Origin: Planctomycetaceae bacterium | GTDB taxonomy: Bacteria > Planctomycetota > Planctomycetia > Planctomycetales > Planctomycetaceae | Direction of reading: 5' to 3' | Assembly: GCA_021732785.1 (NCBI GenBank) | Contig: JAKFUG010000011.1 | Location: forward strand, 1 to 64,000 | DNA: 64,000 nt | The notes under the pieces: generated by a model | Database searches by the model: none | The model's input: only the letters and a program-made list of their open reading frames with translations | Told to the model about the DNA's origin: nothing | Program-made: the position numbers and the translations under genes | Shown here: positions 53,994-63,008 of the stretch, piece after piece | Numbering within the stretch: the stretch's first letter is position 1 | Layout: each line of letters begins with the position of its first letter

Positions 53994-55532
53994 CTAGTGC
54001 GTCGGGGCCTGCATCACGAAGCCGACGTACGCTTCGTTGCCGTGCTCGCCGATGTCCAAGCCACCGGTTTCTTCGTGAGCATCAACCCGCAGGCCGATCG
54101 TGGCCTTGATGACGAACCAGCAGATGGCGGACACGACAACCGTGTAAGCACCGACGGCTCCGACGCCGACCAATTGCTTGATCAGTTGGTCCATGCCGCC
54201 ACCGTGGAACAGGCCGGCCGCGGGAGCCAGGGCCCCTGCGGCGGGAACTTCCGCGAACAGTCCGATCGCGATGCAACCCAAGGTACCACAACCCAGATGC
54301 ACGCTGGTGGCACCCACCGGATCGTCACACTTCAGCCGATCGAAGATCATGACCGAGAAGACGACAAAGACGCCGGCAACAGCACCGATGATCAGCGAGT
54401 CGGTCATGCTGACCCAGGCACAGGGCGCGGTAATCGCGACCAGACCGGCGAGACAACCATTGAGCGTCATGCCGATATCCGGCTTGCCGAGGAACAACCA
54501 CGCCGTGGCTGTTGCCGTGAGCGTGGCCATGGCACCGGCCGCGTTGGTGTTGATCGCGATTTTTGCCACCAAGCCTGGATCGGCCATGCTCATCGTGCTG
54601 CCCGGATTGAAGCCGAACCAGCCGAGCCACAACACGAAGCAGCCGATGAATGCGGCCATCATGCTGTGGCCGGGAATGGCGTTCACTTTACCGTTCGGAC
54701 CATACTTGCCGATGCGGGGGCCCAGAATAATGATGCCCGTCAAGGCGGCCCAACCACCGACAGAATGCACGACAGCACAACCGGCGAAGTCCCAGAACCC
54801 GTAGTCGGCCAGCCAGCCCCCGCCCCAGATCCAGTGTCCCGTCACCGGGTACATGACGACCGCCATGAACACACTGAACACAATGAACGAGAGATACTTG
54901 ATCCGCTCGGCCACGGCACCGGAAACAATCGTCGCGGCGGTCCCGGCGAAGACCAGTTGGAAGAAGAATTTCGCTGCGAGGGGCACGCCGGTCCAGTTAA
55001 TCGAACCGTAATCACCCTTGTAAGCGGGACCAACGGCCGGGCTGTTGTCGGCACCGGACACCATGAGGATGCCGGTCTTACCGATGTAGTCGTCGGCGTG
55101 TTCGACGCCGCCGTCGCCGCCGAACATGATGCCCCAGCCAACGAACCAGTAGGCGACCGAGGTGACCGCGAACACGATGAAGTTCTTTGAGAGGATGTTC
55201 ACGCAGTTCTTAGCGCGACACATCCCGGCTTCGACGCAACCGAAGCCGAGGTTCATGAAGAACACCAGCATGCCGGCGACCATGACCCACATGGTGTCGA
55301 GGCCGACGGTGAGCTTGGCGAGCGTTTCTTCGGTGGTTGGAGCAGGTGCGGCGGGGGGAGCTTCTGCCGGAGCCGCGGGCGTGGCCTCCGCCGGGGCAGC
55401 CGCCTCAGCGGGTTTTGTTTCCGCTGGAGTATCTTGTGCGAAGGTGGGGTTCGCCAACGGCGTCAGCCACAAGAGGCCCAATAGGGCGGCCGCCATCGCG
55501 GGTCGCCAGCCAGTCCACACTCTCGCCTGCAT
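53994..55532 (-). CDS. amt: Ammonium transporter
   Basis: Amt/MEP/Rh family channel for NH3/NH4+ uptake in the inner membrane. The 512 residues begin with a signal peptide (AMAAALLGLLWLTPLANPTF), followed by an Ala/Pro/Glu linker (about 35-70). The family core of 11 helices contains the Phe gate region and twin histidines in VHSVGGWAALTGIIILGPRI and LFHGGGMDQLIKQLVG. The sequence DTMWVMVAGMLVFFMNLGFG is the standard first helix. The ATG at 55532 follows GGAGAT. No glnK/P-II gene is adjacent. A sigma-54-like site lies upstream at 55701-55714. Confidence 0.93.
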   Translation of the reverse strand: MQARVWTGWRPAMAAALLGLLWLTPLANPTFAQDTPAETKPAEAAAPAEATPAAPAEAPPAAPAPTTEETLAKLTVGLDTMWVMVAGMLVFFMNLGFGCVEAGMCRAKNCVNILSKNFIVFAVTSVAYWFVGWGIMFGGDGGVEHADDYIGKTGILMVSGADNSPAVGPAYKGDYGSINWTGVPLAAKFFFQLVFAGTAATIVSGAVAERIKYLSFIVFSVFMAVVMYPVTGHWIWGGGWLADYGFWDFAGCAVVHSVGGWAALTGIIILGPRIGKYGPNGKVNAIPGHSMMAAFIGCFVLWLGWFGFNPGSTMSMADPGLVAKIAINTNAAGAMATLTATATAWLFLGKPDIGMTLNGCLAGLVAITAPCAWVSMTDSLIIGAVAGVFVVFSVMIFDRLKCDDPVGATSVHLGCGTLGCIAIGLFAEVPAAGALAPAAGLFHGGGMDQLIKQLVGVGAVGAYTVVVSAICWFVIKATIGLRVDAHEETGGLDIGEHGNEAYVGFVMQAPTH

Positions 55533-55538
55533 TTGCAA

Positions 55539-55969
55539 ATCTCCTTGAAGCGTCTACGGTTGGAAATCGAATCGAGCACTTGGGAAGCCCAACCCAGGCA
55601 TCCCTCCGGAGGTTACCGGGGCTACTCAGGGGCCGGAAAGCTTGGCACGTACCCTCTCGTCAGCACGTCTTGCCAATGAAATGACCGGTGTGCCTGAATC
55701 GCAAGTCGTGTGCCTGAGAATGTGGCACTTCGCAAAATCCAAGTCGCAACTCATTTTTCAGTCGTGTTTTTCGCCTCGACTGAGATTTAAGTGCGGAGTT
55801 GCTGCGACAGGTGGTTTTCTAAAATTGCCATAATACAAGGCTGTCGTGCTTGTTTTTTGCGCTTGTCGATCTGGTGTGGAAAGTGGCATTGATCCGGGGC
55901 GATCTTGACCAGATTTCGACTCTCGGCATACAAAACCGTCGCGCGAACTGATTCTGTAGGAAGGCAATC
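55539..55969. other. Intergenic region upstream of amt
   Basis: The 431 bases contain the sigma-54-like site (listed separately) and several GC-rich stems closer to amt (about 55570-55640), but no gene. I do not recognise a known riboswitch in the leader. Confidence 0.45.
55701..55714 (-). promoter_or_regulatory. Sigma-54-like promoter upstream of amt
   Basis: On the minus strand GGCACACGACTTGC matches the GG-N10-GC core of RpoN promoters, including GGCAC and TTGC. It lies about 170 bases before the amt start codon, consistent with nitrogen control known for amt in other bacteria. Confidence 0.5.
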
Positions 55970-56398
55970 ATGCGACAATTGGGGCTGTTTATCGCTGCCG
56001 CCATCGTCATCGGCAGCGCTGCCGGTTGCCAGATGACGCCCGCGCCGGGATTGATTTCCTGTCCTCTCCCGGCGGCTGAGCAAACCGCGAAAATCCTCGA
56101 AATCGCACCGCTTGGCACGCCCCGCGACGATGTTCTCAAACGCCTGGATCAAGCCGGCGTCATCGGCAATTTCAGCTCCGGAGACAGCAAGTCGACTTAC
56201 TACTGCGACGTCTGGCAGCAGGGTCAAGACGAGCGATGGCACATTAATGTCGTGCTGCTGTTCGATGAAAACGGGATTCTTTACGGTACCCGCCCGCAAT
56301 TGGCATCAGCCATCACCGAGCGGGAAGCGTCCACGCCTGCTGCTACGGATCCGTTCGCCGATCCGGTGATCGGCAAGGGGGCTGACCCCTTCGAGTGA
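55970..56398 (+). CDS. Small lipoprotein of unknown function
   Basis: The 142 residues start MRQLGLFIAAAIVIGSAAGC with a lipobox cysteine at C20. The domain SKSTYYCDVWQQGQDERWHI and the helix LGTPRDDVLKRLDQAGVIGN, followed by FSSGDSKSTYYCDVW strands, resembles small BamE-like alpha/beta lipoproteins, but too weakly for a call. A disordered acidic C-terminus (TDPFADPVIGKGADPFE) follows. AGGAAGG lies six bases before the ATG. It is divergent from amt. Confidence 0.7.
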   Translation: MRQLGLFIAAAIVIGSAAGCQMTPAPGLISCPLPAAEQTAKILEIAPLGTPRDDVLKRLDQAGVIGNFSSGDSKSTYYCDVWQQGQDERWHINVVLLFDENGILYGTRPQLASAITEREASTPAATDPFADPVIGKGADPFE

Positions 56399-56575
56399 TG
56401 TCGCCAATTTCCCCCCTGCTGAAACGGAGCGGAAATTGTTGACGAAAAATAGACGTCAAAACAACTGTTGTCTTGACGATAGATTGTTTTGCCGATCATA
56501 CTACAAAGGGGATGGGCTGCGGTCCGGCACGATCCGGCCGATGCCGCATGCAACTTTATCAACAGGGAGCGTCCG

Positions 56576-57856
56576 ATGTCTGCGGCGGCGACGAATCGAA
56601 CGGATGTGATTGTGATCGGCGGCGGACCTTCCGGAGCCACGGTTTCGACCCTGGTCGCGCAAACCGGCAAGAAGGTCACCCTCTTTGAACGCGATCGTTT
56701 CCCGCGCTTTCATATTGGGGAATCGCTGATCCCGGAAACTTACTGGGTGCTCGACCGGTTGAAGATGCTCGACAAGATGAAGGGCAGCCACTTCGTCAAA
56801 AAACACAGTGTCCAGTTCGTCACCCAGCACGGCAAGCTCTCGGAGCCGTTCTACTTCTGGGACAACAAGCCCCACGAGTGCTCACAAACGTGGCAGGTCG
56901 TCCGCAGCGAGTTCGACCACCTGATGCTGAAGAACGCCGCGGAACAAGGCGTGGAAGTACATGAAGGAGCCAAGGTTCACGAAGTCTTGTTCGACGGTCA
57001 GCGGGCGATTGGGGTCCGCGTGGCGACAGATGACGGAGTCGTCCGCGAAGTGTTTGCCGAGGTCGTGGTCGATGCCAGTGGTCAAAGCGCGATGCTCATG
57101 GACCACTTCCAGCTACGACAATGGGACACGCAGTTGAAAAAGGCGGCACTCTGGACTTATTGGAAGGGAGCGTACCGCGACACCGGCAAAGACGAAGGAG
57201 CCACGATCGTTCTGCAGGTGGCCGGTAAAAAGGGCTGGTTCTGGTACATCCCGCTGCACGACGACATCGTGAGCGTGGGGGTGGTCGCCAATTTCGACTA
57301 TCTCTTCAAGAATCGGGCCACGAAAGAGCACGAACAGATTTACTTTGAAGAAGTCGCACGGTGTCCGGGACTGCAACCGCGCCTGGAAGGGGCCGAGCGC
57401 GTCGCTCCGTTCCGTGTGCAGAAAGAATATTCGTACAAGGCGAAAAAGGTGGCGGGAGATGGCTGGGTGCTCGTGGGAGATGCGTTCGGCTTTCTCGATC
57501 CGCTTTACTCCTCCGGTGTGCTGCTCGCCTTGAAATCGGGGGAACTCGCCGCGGATGCGATTAACGAAGCCCTCGACAAGAAGGATACTTCCGAAACGCA
57601 GCTTCGCAAGTGGGAACCGGATTACCTCAAGGGCATGGAACGCATGCGGCGGCTGGTGTGCGAGTTCTACGATGGCTTCAGCTTCGGCCGCTTCGTGAAG
57701 CGTTACCCGCATCTGAAGGGCCACCTCACCGACCTGTTGATCGGCGATCTGTTCGACCCCAAAGTCGACGACGTCGTCGAACCGATGGACATCATCCGCG
57801 AAGAACAGCACGCCGCGGGCAAACTGCTGACACCCGAGATGGTCGCGGCACCGTAA
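56576..57856 (+). CDS. FAD-dependent oxidoreductase of the halogenase/geranylgeranyl reductase type
   Basis: The 426-residue flavoprotein has a dinucleotide-binding DVIVIGGGPSGATVSTLVAQ at 10-29, followed by FERDRFPRFHIGESLIPETY, a signature shared by tryptophan halogenases and geranylgeranyl reductase-like proteins. It continues with VVDASGQSAML and a GD motif in GWVLVGDAFGFLDPLYSSGV near 305. The halogenase WxWxIP motif appears only as GWFWYIPLHD, so true halogenation is not assured. The ATG at 56576 follows AGGGAGC. Neighbours do not suggest a pathway, so the substrate is unknown. Confidence 0.85.
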   Translation: MSAAATNRTDVIVIGGGPSGATVSTLVAQTGKKVTLFERDRFPRFHIGESLIPETYWVLDRLKMLDKMKGSHFVKKHSVQFVTQHGKLSEPFYFWDNKPHECSQTWQVVRSEFDHLMLKNAAEQGVEVHEGAKVHEVLFDGQRAIGVRVATDDGVVREVFAEVVVDASGQSAMLMDHFQLRQWDTQLKKAALWTYWKGAYRDTGKDEGATIVLQVAGKKGWFWYIPLHDDIVSVGVVANFDYLFKNRATKEHEQIYFEEVARCPGLQPRLEGAERVAPFRVQKEYSYKAKKVAGDGWVLVGDAFGFLDPLYSSGVLLALKSGELAADAINEALDKKDTSETQLRKWEPDYLKGMERMRRLVCEFYDGFSFGRFVKRYPHLKGHLTDLLIGDLFDPKVDDVVEPMDIIREEQHAAGKLLTPEMVAAP

Positions 57857-57879
57857 AGTGATCGAACCCGCGCCGGGCA

Positions 57880-58287
57880 ATGGCACGGCAATTCGGATTG
57901 CGTCGCCAGGATTCGCTCTGTAAATTGAAGCAGGAGGGCCACGTCGCAGCTCGCCACGCATTTAACCTGCGAGCATTGCAAACTCAGCACGATCGCGAAG
58001 CCCTCCGCGAATTGGTCGTTACCGAGCGATTCATCGAGCACCATGCAGTGTTCTTCAAGATCATCGGTCAGATTCGCGATGAGGAAACGATCGCCACAGG
58101 TCAGGGAATTCGACCAGAGGTTCGAGGCCGGCTCCGCAAGAAATACGGTTCTGGTTCCTGGCGGAAACGAAAAGGGATTGCCCGGGTTGAGTTGGAGAAC
58201 GGTGACGAATGCGAGGCTGAGGTCCACTGGTATGAAGCACATGGAATCGGGAAAAAAGACTTCAAAATCAAGTGCATCCTTGACTAA
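57880..58287 (+). CDS. Hypothetical protein with basic C-terminus
   Basis: The 135 residues are rich in charged amino acids. The C-terminal half ([20 protein letters not shown], then [20 protein letters not shown]) seems conserved in form, with a short RNA-binding-like basic patch and the invariant-looking [12 protein letters not shown] segment. The N-terminal half is less clear. No family name can be given. The stop lies 20 bases before the next gene, suggesting a two-gene unit. Confidence 0.55.
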   Translation: MARQFGLRRQDSLCKLKQEGHVAARHAFNLRALQTQHDREALRELVVTERFIEHHAVFFKIIGQIRDEETIATGQGIRPEVRGRLRKKYGSGSWRKRKGIARVELENGDECEAEVHWYEAHGIGKKDFKIKCILD

Positions 58288-58306
58288 GACTCCGCTGCTA
58301 CGCCTG

Positions 58307-58549
58307 ATGCGCATCACGTCGCCGCAAGTCCGTTACGTGGTTTGCGTCCACAGTGGGGGCTACGTCGATCTGGAGACGTTGAAAGTCTACAAAGTTCGAC
58401 ACGACGCCAGTGCCACGGCAAGGGGGCTGATCCGCGTCATCGACGGTTCCGGCGAGGATTATCTCTATCCAGCCAAGTTCTTCCGCCCGATCCACGCCTC
58501 CAGGACTCTCTTCAAGATTGTGGACTCGTTCGGCGATGCGGATGTTTGA
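58307..58549 (+). CDS. Small hypothetical protein
   Basis: The 80 residues read QVRYVVCVHSGGYVDLETLK, then VYKVRHDASATARGLIRVID and GSGEDYLYPAKFFRPIHASR, forming a compact beta-rich domain. It resembles widespread small proteins that often accompany a larger gene of unknown function, frequently in pairs like this one. The ATG at 58307 is chosen; upstream in-frame sequence overlaps the preceding gene and is unlikely to be coding. Function unknown. Confidence 0.55.
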   Translation: MRITSPQVRYVVCVHSGGYVDLETLKVYKVRHDASATARGLIRVIDGSGEDYLYPAKFFRPIHASRTLFKIVDSFGDADV

Positions 58550-58560
58550 GTGAGCCACAC

Positions 58561-58658
58561 CGTTTAGCCGCGACCCGGTAGGGGAGCGCTCGCGTGGAGC
58601 GCGCCACCCGCGTTGTGCGCTTCACACCAGCGCTCCCCTGGCGGGTCGCGGCTAAACG
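58561..58658. repeat. Palindromic repeat, family G
   Basis: CGTTTAGCCGCGACCCGG is mirrored by GGCGGGTCGCGGCTAAACG around a GC-rich centre (GGGGAGCGCTCGCGTGGAGC). Second copy of the element at 1152-1254. Confidence 0.9.
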
Positions 58659-58668
58659 AACGCGATCA

Positions 58669-60321
58669 TCAACCCACCGTCAGCCGGTTGCTGCACTGAT
58701 CGAGAATCTGTGCCGCGATTTGACGCGGGTTGTAGCCGCCGGGGAGACGGACGAGGGGCTTGCCGTATTGGCGGCAGAAGTCCTGGACTTCGCCGTAGGA
58801 ATGGCTCGACCAGCGGATGGCCAGCAGCACCATGGCCACTTCCGGGCGGGCGACGTACGGCTCAAATCCCGCGGTCGATTCATGGGCCCGCGTGTCGATC
58901 CAGATCAGTTCCGACAGCAGAAACGCCCGTTCGATGGCTTCCGCGGCATGGGGACGCCGCTCGCCGCCGATGATGATTGCGGCTTTGCCCGCCAGCATCT
59001 CTGCGACTTCGCTGAAGAGGGGGTCCGATGCCGGGCTATCATCGTCTTCATCGCGGGAGGGGGACGTCGCGAGATACTTGTCGATTTCACGCATCGTCAG
59101 TTGGAAACCCGCTGACATCCCGGCCATTTCGGGTAACTGCTCGACGTGATCGATCAGGAGTTCCCGGAGATCGAGACTGCTGGGGGCCATGCCGCTTTTG
59201 ACGAGTTCTTCCACGTCATCGGAAATCGACGTCCACATCGCCGCGGCATCTTTGCCCGCGCTGCCCACCTGGGCGAGTTTATAGCGCAACCGACCGAGGA
59301 CCTTCTTCCGCGAGGTCACTTTGCGGCGGCCTTCATCCCAGCGGCCGGCCAATTCCATCACCCGCATGTTCAAGTCGCCCCAGCGGGTCGGTTCGGCGGG
59401 ATCATCAAGTCGCATGAAGCGGCGGATGAAGATCTGCCGGTTTGAGGCCAGGTTTTTCAACCACCCGAACACACGGGCTTGATCGTGATCGGTCGGCGGG
59501 CCATCCATGCGGACGACGGCGATCCGCACGGCCGACTGCGCTTCCGCCAGCAGATCGACGGCTTGCTGAAAGACATCGCTTCCCTCTTCGTTTTCTTCGA
59601 GAAGCTTTTCCATCAGGCCCACGGCATTCGCGAGCGCATCGAAACAACCGGCCAGTCCCAGCCATTCCGCGGCATCGCTGGGATTCGGAGCCGTGGGGTG
59701 CGACATCCACAGGAAGCAATCCGGGATTTGTTTCGCATGCGCGATCAGATCGCGGTCTTTGGGTTCCACTTCGGCACGAAAGTCGGGGCTCGCCATTGCC
59801 AATCGTCGCCGTTGTTCCGACCAGCGACACGCGTCGGCTTTCAACCGGCAGCGTTCTTCAATCAACGGCAACTCGTCATCGGTCGCCGGCAGCGACTTGA
59901 CGAACGGGCGCTTGGGGAGATCGTCAATATACCGCGGTTCCGGCTCGCGATCTTGAGTGGGCTCCGGTTGACCAGGAGAAACAAACTGTCTTAGTTCTCG
60001 AAACGACTGCAACGTTCCGGATCGCCCCACCGGCAAAATCGGCTCACTGGAAACCGGTGGAGTGGGAAGCACGACAGGAATAACGGGGGCGGGTATGTCC
60101 GCCGGGGCGCGGGCCGCGGGCTGTGAAACGGGGCTAATAGGTGGCGGTACAGGTTCGGGCCGTTTGGTTAACGCGGACTGCAAATCAGAAAAGAGGCTTC
60201 TTAGTTCCGATGACTCCTCGCGGAGTTTCGCGACTTCCGCCTCCAAAGCTTCCAAACGTTCAAACCGCGTCAATAATTCAGAAACGACGCCGGACAGAAG
60301 GTCCTTCAGTTCCGATGACAT
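58669..60321 (-). CDS. Coiled-coil protein with C-terminal DUF2325-like domain
   Basis: The 550-residue protein starts with a coiled coil (LKDLLSGVVSELLTRFERLE, ALEAEVAKLREESSELRSLF; 1-50), followed by a Pro/Ser-rich linker (55-100), a large helical middle (about 140-430) and a C-terminal domain (about 450-550) reading AAIIIGGERRPHAAEAIERA, then MVLLAIRWSSHSYGEVQDFC and RQYGKPLVRLPGGYNPRQIA. That last domain matches DUF2325, a small Rossmann-like fold of unknown role. A palindrome and a TACAAT element sit just upstream. The neighbour on the same strand is RtcB, so an RNA-related role is conceivable but not shown. Confidence 0.65.
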   Translation of the reverse strand: MSSELKDLLSGVVSELLTRFERLEALEAEVAKLREESSELRSLFSDLQSALTKRPEPVPPPISPVSQPAARAPADIPAPVIPVVLPTPPVSSEPILPVGRSGTLQSFRELRQFVSPGQPEPTQDREPEPRYIDDLPKRPFVKSLPATDDELPLIEERCRLKADACRWSEQRRRLAMASPDFRAEVEPKDRDLIAHAKQIPDCFLWMSHPTAPNPSDAAEWLGLAGCFDALANAVGLMEKLLEENEEGSDVFQQAVDLLAEAQSAVRIAVVRMDGPPTDHDQARVFGWLKNLASNRQIFIRRFMRLDDPAEPTRWGDLNMRVMELAGRWDEGRRKVTSRKKVLGRLRYKLAQVGSAGKDAAAMWTSISDDVEELVKSGMAPSSLDLRELLIDHVEQLPEMAGMSAGFQLTMREIDKYLATSPSRDEDDDSPASDPLFSEVAEMLAGKAAIIIGGERRPHAAEAIERAFLLSELIWIDTRAHESTAGFEPYVARPEVAMVLLAIRWSSHSYGEVQDFCRQYGKPLVRLPGGYNPRQIAAQILDQCSNRLTVG

Positions 60322-60337
60322 AGCGCAGCACTCCGTG

Positions 60338-60362
60338 CAATGAAGATTTCTTCTTCATTGTA
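60338..60362 (-). promoter_or_regulatory. Operator-like dyad overlapping a TACAAT element
   Basis: CAATGAAGA-AGAAA-TCTTCATTG is a perfect 9-bp inverted repeat on the minus strand starting inside a TACAAT (-10-like) element at 60357-60362. It lies about 17 bases upstream of the DUF2325-like gene. It could be a repressor site or a short mRNA hairpin. Confidence 0.5.
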
Positions 60363-60490
60363 CGCAGGAGCGGCAACACAGTGCAGTGACCTTCGTGCAG
60401 GTGCGGCGATTCTTTTGCGTGCAACTAATGTACTCGCTTGCGCTTACGCACGGCGCTAACGCAGGGGAATACCTCCCGCCGACGTGAATT

Positions 60491-61873
60491 TCAGTCTTCA
60501 GCGCGTCCGTCGTCGCTCATCTTCACGATCCTGGGATCAAATCGCGCGATGGTCTCCACGAGGTCGGTCTGTTCCGCCATGACCTTCAGAATGTCTTTAT
60601 AGACGTAGGGCACTTCATCAGAACCGGCCGAAATCACGCGCACGCCCTTCGCCAGCAAATCTTTTTGCACCGCGCGGAAGTTGTACTTGTCGCGCGCCGC
60701 GGTCCGGCTCATGCACCGCCCTGCCCCGTGCGATGCCGATGCAAAACTCTCCGGATGGTCTTTGCCTTTCACGACAAACGCCGGGCTGGCCATTGTGCCG
60801 GGAATGATGCCCAACACATTCGCCGCCGCCGGGGTGGCTCCCTTGCGATGGACAATCACTTCCCGTCCGTTGTGCATTTCCTTCCAGGCAAAGTTATGGT
60901 GATTCTCCACGCCGGTGATGACCCGCGCCCCCAGCAGCTTCGTCACCAAACGATGGATCACGGCATGATTCGCGGCGGCGTAATCACCCATCAGGTTCAT
61001 CGCCGCCCAGTATTCCTGGCCGGCGTCATCGTCCATATCGAGCCACGCGAGGCGACCGAGCTCCTGATATTTACGCGGCAACCGCGCCTGCGCCATGCGG
61101 CTGTAAACATCGCACACCGACGATCCCACGCCGCGGCTGCCGCTGTGGCTGAGGAGCGCCGTGTAGGAACCGGCATCGAGACCGAATTGCTCATCGCGTT
61201 CGGTCACCGTGAGGACGCCGAATTCGACGAAATGGTTACCCGATCCCGAAGTGCCGAGCTGTTTGCGGGCTTTGTCCTTGTGCTCGCGCGTCACACGGGT
61301 GACGGTCCAGTCGGCGTCCATCACGGGGTGGTCCTGTGGCGTTTCGTGCGTGCCGCCGACACCGAACCGCGTGCCGTTTTCGACTGCCGCGCGGAACCGT
61401 TCGTACCGATGGTCCATCTCGTCCGGGGCAATGTCGAGCACGCTCAACTTCATGCGGCACGCGATGTCGACACCCACGGCGTAGGGCACTACCGCCCCTT
61501 CCAGTGCGAGCACACCACCGATCGGCAAGCCGTAACCGACGTGGGCATCGGGCATGAGCGCCCCGCCTACCGCCATCGGTAGCGAGCAGGCCTGCCGCAT
61601 CTGGGCATGTGCTGCGTAGTCGATTTCGCTGCCCCAGGTGCGATACGGAATCGGCGTCAACGGCGCGGGCTGCGGTTCCAGCAACCGCTGTGCCACTTCA
61701 CCGAAGTGTTCGTGGGCGATGTGCGCCGCCGGATCGGCCACGATCTCGGCCAGCAGAGACTTCACATGCTTGCTGTTGAACGCCCCGGACGAAATCGCGG
61801 TTTGAATCGCGCGAATGGCCTCGGGAACGGCGTCATCCGGCAGACCGAGTTTGCGGAGTTGGGTGGGGTTCAT
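60491..61873 (-). CDS. rtcB: RNA-splicing ligase RtcB
   Basis: RtcB joins RNA 2',3'-cyclic phosphate or 3'-phosphate ends to 5'-OH ends using GTP and Mn2+. The 460 residues show the Mn site in YAVGVDIACRMKLSVLD (Cys), GSGNHFVEFG (His), LLSHSGSRGVGSSV and the guanylylated histidine in SASHGAGRCMSR near H382. ARDKYNFRAV and YVYKDILKVMAEQTDLVETI also match. Catalytic features are complete. The ATG at 61873 is chosen over a longer frame that reads into a family A repeat. No archease gene is adjacent. Confidence 0.93.
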   Translation of the reverse strand: MNPTQLRKLGLPDDAVPEAIRAIQTAISSGAFNSKHVKSLLAEIVADPAAHIAHEHFGEVAQRLLEPQPAPLTPIPYRTWGSEIDYAAHAQMRQACSLPMAVGGALMPDAHVGYGLPIGGVLALEGAVVPYAVGVDIACRMKLSVLDIAPDEMDHRYERFRAAVENGTRFGVGGTHETPQDHPVMDADWTVTRVTREHKDKARKQLGTSGSGNHFVEFGVLTVTERDEQFGLDAGSYTALLSHSGSRGVGSSVCDVYSRMAQARLPRKYQELGRLAWLDMDDDAGQEYWAAMNLMGDYAAANHAVIHRLVTKLLGARVITGVENHHNFAWKEMHNGREVIVHRKGATPAAANVLGIIPGTMASPAFVVKGKDHPESFASASHGAGRCMSRTAARDKYNFRAVQKDLLAKGVRVISAGSDEVPYVYKDILKVMAEQTDLVETIARFDPRIVKMSDDGRAED

Positions 61874-61912
61874 CGTCGGTTTCTCGGAATCGGTTTTCAA
61901 ACTCGCGTTTAA

Positions 61913-61990
61913 GAGTCGGGGCAGGGGCCCCGACCTATGCAAGATTGTTTTACCGGTGAAAATAAAAGGTCGGGGCCCCTGCCCCGACTC
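61913..61990. repeat. Palindromic repeat, family A
   Basis: GAGTCGGGGCAGGGGCCCCG (ACCTATG) is mirrored by AGGTCGGGGCCCCTGCCCCG (ACTC). It lies upstream of rtcB. Confidence 0.9.
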
Positions 61991-62017
61991 CTATGCTTTC
62001 CTATTGAAGACCGCTTT

Positions 62018-62851
62018 TCAGAATCGGTCGCGGCTCGGAAGGATTTGGTGGATCAGTCGGATCAATGAGTGCGGACTCAGTTTGTCGGCGAGATGCACAA
62101 TCCCGAGCGACTGCAATTCGCGGCGGAGTTCCGGTGTGGACCAACCGGTGAGTGCAATCGGAATGATCTGGGGATGCCGTGCGATTGCATCGCGGACATG
62201 CACGGCCAACGTCGACGACCATGGTTCGACATCGAACAGCACGACATCCGCGGCTTCCGGCGCGACGGTCTGCCCCGCGGATCGCAGTTGTTCCGTGAGC
62301 CAGGCGGCATACGCCGGATCAGCGATTTCGCGGAGATCGACGCGCAGCCCGGATGCCGAGTCGGTCGGTAATGAAGATGCGTTGCCTTGTTGCCATTGCC
62401 ATGTCTCCTGACGGCTGGCCGTCGCGGGGGGGAAATCGACCGCGACGTCCGATGCGGCGGTTCGACACGCCGCCAGTGCTGAAAGTTCGCGCTCCAGACG
62501 GGGAATCGCATCCCATAACGGCACACGCCACGCGGGGGGCCAGTGCGATCGCGTGCGGCCGACCGCTTCCGACCATGCCCCGGTGATGCACACCGTTCGC
62601 GCCAACGGGGCGATCGTCAGCAACTTTGAGACGTCATCAGCCGTGAATTCATCGGGCCAGCTTTCGCCGATGATGATAATTTCCGGCGGTGACGCCGTCG
62701 CTAACACGTCTGGAACGTTTGCCACGGTTGGTGCGAAATGCAGCATGAGTTGGGGCGCGGATAGCGACAGCCAGTCACGCATCGGACGAAACTCGTCGCG
62801 CTCTTCCAAACCAATCCATAATCCATGCCACTGCACGATTGTTGCGTCCAT
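62018..62851 (-). CDS. Degenerate tandem receiver-like protein
   Basis: The 277 residues seem to hold two receiver-like folds. The first (about 1-135: TIVQWHGLWIGLEERDEFRP, then IIIIGESWPDEFTADDVSKL) has no aspartate at the usual site. The second (about 175-275: DVVLFDVEPWSSTLAVHVRD, then IIPIALTGWSTPELRRELQS, HLADKLSPHSLIRLIHQILP) keeps an Asp and a Lys but lacks the acidic pair at strand 1. Phosphorylation is therefore doubtful. The ATG at 62851 removes an N-terminal stretch translated from a family E repeat. Function unknown; perhaps a scaffold in a signalling pathway. Confidence 0.6.
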   Translation of the reverse strand: MDATIVQWHGLWIGLEERDEFRPMRDWLSLSAPQLMLHFAPTVANVPDVLATASPPEIIIIGESWPDEFTADDVSKLLTIAPLARTVCITGAWSEAVGRTRSHWPPAWRVPLWDAIPRLERELSALAACRTAASDVAVDFPPATASRQETWQWQQGNASSLPTDSASGLRVDLREIADPAYAAWLTEQLRSAGQTVAPEAADVVLFDVEPWSSTLAVHVRDAIARHPQIIPIALTGWSTPELRRELQSLGIVHLADKLSPHSLIRLIHQILPSRDRF

Positions 62852-62873
62852 TTGACTATGCTTTGTGTGCCAC

Positions 62874-62952
62874 TGGCTCTGCCAGTGTCTTTTCTTCGAA
62901 TCAAGGTTTTCGGGATTGATGGAGAGGACACTGGCGGAGCCAGTGGCACACC
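62874..62952. repeat. Palindromic repeat, family E, intergenic copy
   Basis: TGTGTGCCACTGGCTCTGCC (AGTGTCTT) is mirrored by GACACTGGCGGAGCCAGTGG (CACA). Its translation in one frame resembles the insert in the oxidoreductase gene (6574-6663). Confidence 0.9.
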
Positions 62953-63008
62953 AACATGTTGCCCATTGCACGGCCGAAACGGCCGTGGCACTCGGGGGCT
63001 TTATACAG

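Noticed and set aside
55658-55684. CATTGGCAAG(A/T)CGTGCTG shared between the amt and flgM upstream regions (17 of 18 bases)
   Set aside because: In a 64-kb window several pairs of such near-matches are expected by chance, and the spacing does not fit sigma-54 (8 instead of 10 bases between GG and GC).
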